Source: Bacillota bacterium
Lineage (GTDB): Bacteria > Bacillota > Clostridia > Peptostreptococcales > Anaerovoracaceae
Length of the DNA: 8,790 bases
Direction of reading: 5' to 3'
NCBI GenBank assembly: GCA_029266295.1
Contig: JAQSXD010000137.1
Coordinates: 1 to 8,790 of the forward strand
The notes below the pieces were generated by a model. It was given only the letters and a program-made list of their open reading frames with translations. It was not told the origin of the DNA and made no database searches. Every line of letters begins with the position of its first letter. Position 1 is the first letter of the stretch. The translations under genes and the position numbers were made by a program. Below, one piece after another: positions 7,108 to 8,790 of this stretch.

Positions 7108-7668
7108 TTACAGATGACCGTCCAGCATTAAATTCACTTTCAATACATTAACCGAAGGTTCTCCCCAAAATCCAAGAAATCTAACTTTCGTACATTCCTT
7201 AACAACAGCTCGTACATCGGATTCCTTAATACCCCTTTCTCTTGCGATACGAGGGACTTGATATTCAGCAGCTGCCGGCGAAATGTTCGGATCACAGCCG
7301 CTTCCGGATGCAGTAACAAGATCTGCCGGAATGTCAGACTGATTCTTCGGATCAATCGAACACCACCATGCAGTTCGTTCCTTAACAAGCTTCGCTTGCT
7401 CTTTGCTTGCGGGAGAAAGATTCGTTACTCCCATCGGTCTGCCAATCAGATATTCCGGTTTGGTAAATTCCTGTCCGATCAGCACGGAACCATATTCTAT
7501 TGAAGTGTCGTTGTTTAGCGTTACTTTTATGATACTTCCGTCAGCTTTTTCACGAAATGCCGTTTGTGCGATTCCAGTAATCAACCCTGGGTATATTGCT
7601 CCGCAGATCAATGTGAAGAGCAGGAAGCTCAGCAGCGCCGGTTTAAATGTTTTTGTCAATAGACTCAT
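7108..7668 (-). CDS. kdpC: KdpC, potassium-transporting ATPase subunit C
   Basis: KdpC (186 residues) is the small single-span subunit of KdpFABC; it contacts KdpA and KdpB and is thought to assist ATP binding and complex stability. One hydrophobic segment lies at about residues 11-34, followed by an extracytoplasmic domain. Family signatures seen are GSVLIGQEF (60-68), YLIGRP (73-78), IPADLVTASGSG (113-124), DPNISPAAAEYQ (126-137) and LGFWGEPSVNVLKVNL (165-180). The loop between GRP and the conserved N-L is very short compared with the E. coli type, and reads GVTNLSP instead of the usual SGGSNL-type sequence. I chose the ATG at 7666-7668 because GAGGTG sits 6 nt upstream of it; a TTG six codons earlier would overlap kdpB and has no matching site. 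The gene follows kdpB after 10 nt and precedes kdpD by 39-40 nt, as expected in a kdpFABC-DE operon. Confidence 0.97.
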   Translation of the reverse strand: MSLLTKTFKPALLSFLLFTLICGAIYPGLITGIAQTAFREKADGSIIKVTLNNDTSIEYGSVLIGQEFTKPEYLIGRPMGVTNLSPASKEQAKLVKERTAWWCSIDPKNQSDIPADLVTASGSGCDPNISPAAAEYQVPRIARERGIKESDVRAVVKECTKVRFLGFWGEPSVNVLKVNLMLDGHL

Positions 7669-7674
7669 TTTGTT

Positions 7675-7680
7675 CACCTC
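7675..7680 (-). promoter_or_regulatory. Ribosome binding site of kdpC, overlapping the kdpB stop
   Basis: GAGGTG on the minus strand lies 6 nt before the ATG of kdpC. Its first two bases are the last two of the kdpB TGA stop codon (7679-7681). Ribosomes finishing kdpB therefore arrive on the kdpC initiation site, which suggests translational coupling of two subunits of one complex. This site also decides the kdpC start in favour of 7668 over the upstream TTG. Confidence 0.85.
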
Positions 7681-8790
7681 ACACAAGACCAGAGACGGTC
7701 AACAGGATATCAATCAGTTTGATTGCGAAAAACGGGGCAATGAAGCCACCGAATCCGTAGATCAGCATATTTCTTTTCAGCAGGTTTCCTGCCGACATTT
7801 CGTGATACTTGACACCTTTCAGCGCGAGCGGAATCAGTGCGATAATAATCAATCCGTTATATATGATTGCGGAAAGGATTGCGCTCATTGTGCTGGTCAG
7901 CCCCATAAAATTCAATGCAGCGAGCTGCGGATAAATGTTAAAAAACAACACAGGAATGATTGCGAAATACTTGGCCACGTCATTTGCGACGCTGAACGTA
8001 GTAAGTGCCCCGCGCGTCATAAGCAGTTGTTTACCAATCCGTACAATATCGATTAACTTTGTTGGACTGGAATCAAGATCCACCATATTCCCAGCCTCCT
8101 TTGCCGCCTGAGTTCCGGTGTTCATGGCAACTGCAACGTCTGCTTGTGCCAATGCGGGAGCATCATTCGTTCCATCTCCGGTCATTGCAACCAAATGTCC
8201 CTTCGTCTGGTAATCGCGAATGAGTTCTAGCTTTGCTTCTGGCGTTGCTTCTGCCAGAAAGTCATCCACTCCTGCTTCTGCCGCAATTGCTGCAGCGGTC
8301 ATAGGGTTATCTCCAGTGATCATGATGGTTTTGATTCCCATTTTCCGTAAATCTTCAAAACGTTCTTTTACACCATTCTTAACGATATCTTTCAAATAGA
8401 TTACACCCAGAACGGTTTTGTTTTTTACGACCACCAGCGGTGTACCGCCTTCTTTTGCCACCTTTTCCACAATCTTTTCGCATTCCTCAGGATAAAATCC
8501 TCCGTTGTCGTTCACGTATGCTTTCACCGCTTCGGCTGCACCTTTACGGATTTCATTCCCCTGATAATCGATGCCGCTCATTCTGGTTTTCGCTGTAAAC
8601 TCGACAAAGGTCGCACCAAGCTTCGAAAGGTCCCTTCCTCTCAGCCCGAATCTTCCTTTTGCAAGAATTACAACACTCCGTCCCTCGGGAGTTTCGTCTG
8701 CAAGAGAGGAAAGCTGAGCAGCGTCTGCCAAATCCGACTCAGATATTCCATCAAGCGGAATAAATTCACTTGCCTGCCTGTTTCCCAGCG
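7679..8790 (-). CDS. kdpB: KdpB, potassium-transporting P-type ATPase subunit B (3' part, 5' end beyond the window)
   Basis: KdpB is the ATP-hydrolysing subunit of the membrane complex KdpFABC, which imports K+ at low external potassium. The window encodes its last 369 residues, about the C-terminal 54% judging by the 682-residue E. coli protein. The reading frame stays open to the right edge. Visible parts (numbered within this fragment): the nucleotide-binding domain, with FTAKTRMSGI at 64-73 and the RKG motif at 81-83; the P-domain, with MITGDN at 156-161 and the hinge TGDGTNDAP at 203-211; then C-terminal membrane segments. NDVAKYF at 269-275 carries D270 and K273, matching the membrane Asp/Lys pair (D583/K586 in E. 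coli) that couples ATP use to transport. The DKTGT phosphorylation site and the TGES actuator loop must lie outside the window. The protein ends in GLV, as E. coli KdpB does. The TGA stop overlaps the Shine-Dalgarno of kdpC. No frameshift is visible. Identification is near certain. Confidence 0.98.
   Translation of the reverse strand, partial: LGNRQASEFIPLDGISESDLADAAQLSSLADETPEGRSVVILAKGRFGLRGRDLSKLGATFVEFTAKTRMSGIDYQGNEIRKGAAEAVKAYVNDNGGFYPEECEKIVEKVAKEGGTPLVVVKNKTVLGVIYLKDIVKNGVKERFEDLRKMGIKTIMITGDNPMTAAAIAAEAGVDDFLAEATPEAKLELIRDYQTKGHLVAMTGDGTNDAPALAQADVAVAMNTGTQAAKEAGNMVDLDSSPTKLIDIVRIGKQLLMTRGALTTFSVANDVAKYFAIIPVLFFNIYPQLAALNFMGLTSTMSAILSAIIYNGLIIIALIPLALKGVKYHEMSAGNLLKRNMLIYGFGGFIAPFFAIKLIDILLTVSGLV

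Noticed and set aside
7669..7686. TTG start for kdpC six codons upstream of the chosen ATG.
   Set aside because: It would overlap kdpB, has no properly spaced Shine-Dalgarno, and adds residues not expected in KdpC. The ATG at 7668 has a strong site 6 nt upstream.
7403..8056. Plus-strand open frame of 217 codons opposite kdpC and kdpB.
   Set aside because: It is fully antisense to two well-conserved genes, its translation shows no recognisable domain, and I see no Shine-Dalgarno before it. It is best explained as a shadow of codon bias on the other strand.
8729..8731. Apparent start of kdpB at a TTG codon.
   Set aside because: The frame continues to the window edge and the upstream residues (LGNRQASEFIP) match KdpB, so this is an internal leucine codon of a gene that continues outside.

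Overview
The window is a stretch of ordinary bacterial chromosome in which every gene lies on the minus strand. The genes, read in transcription order from the right edge to the left, are kdpB (3' part only), kdpC, kdpD, kdpE and a large methyl-accepting chemotaxis protein (MCP). Shine-Dalgarno sites are strong (GAGGTG, AAAGGTGG, AAGGGG), starts include ATG and GTG, the base composition is moderately AT-rich, and the protein sequences look Gram-positive and anaerobe-like. The source is probably a member of the Clostridia. That placement is inference, because the window holds no ribosomal or other taxonomic marker.

Region 3686-8790 is the distal part of a kdp operon. KdpB and KdpC are two subunits of the high-affinity, ATP-driven potassium uptake complex KdpFABC. 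The kdpF and kdpA genes and the first half of kdpB must lie beyond the right edge. KdpD (membrane histidine kinase) and KdpE (OmpR-type response regulator) form the two-component system that normally turns on kdp transcription when potassium is short. Gaps are 10 nt between kdpB and kdpC, 39-40 nt between kdpC and kdpD, and 1 nt between kdpD and kdpE. At two of these junctions the Shine-Dalgarno overlaps or abuts the previous stop codon, so the four genes look like one translationally coupled unit.

Region 3516-3685 is a 170-nt AT-rich gap with no convincing terminator after kdpE. It contains an inverted repeat with 6-bp arms and a good ribosome binding site for the MCP. Region 237-3515 encodes a 1092-residue MCP with a periplasmic dCache-type sensor, two membrane segments, a canonical HAMP domain, about ten further HAMP-like modules in tandem, a standard MCP signalling hairpin, and a flexible C-terminal tail ending in an acidic/aromatic peptide.

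Region 1-236 has no gene I can call. It holds a minus-strand intrinsic terminator for the MCP (167-203), a perfect 14-bp-arm palindrome (131-171), and a plus-strand intrinsic terminator (107-135). The two T-tracts are the outer ends of the palindrome arms, so the three elements interlock.

I found no mobile element, tRNA, rRNA, CRISPR array or clearly new system. The points most worth a second look are the long poly-HAMP array, the position of a chemoreceptor directly behind a potassium-sensing operon, the interlocked terminators, and a degenerate cyclic-di-AMP-type motif in KdpD.
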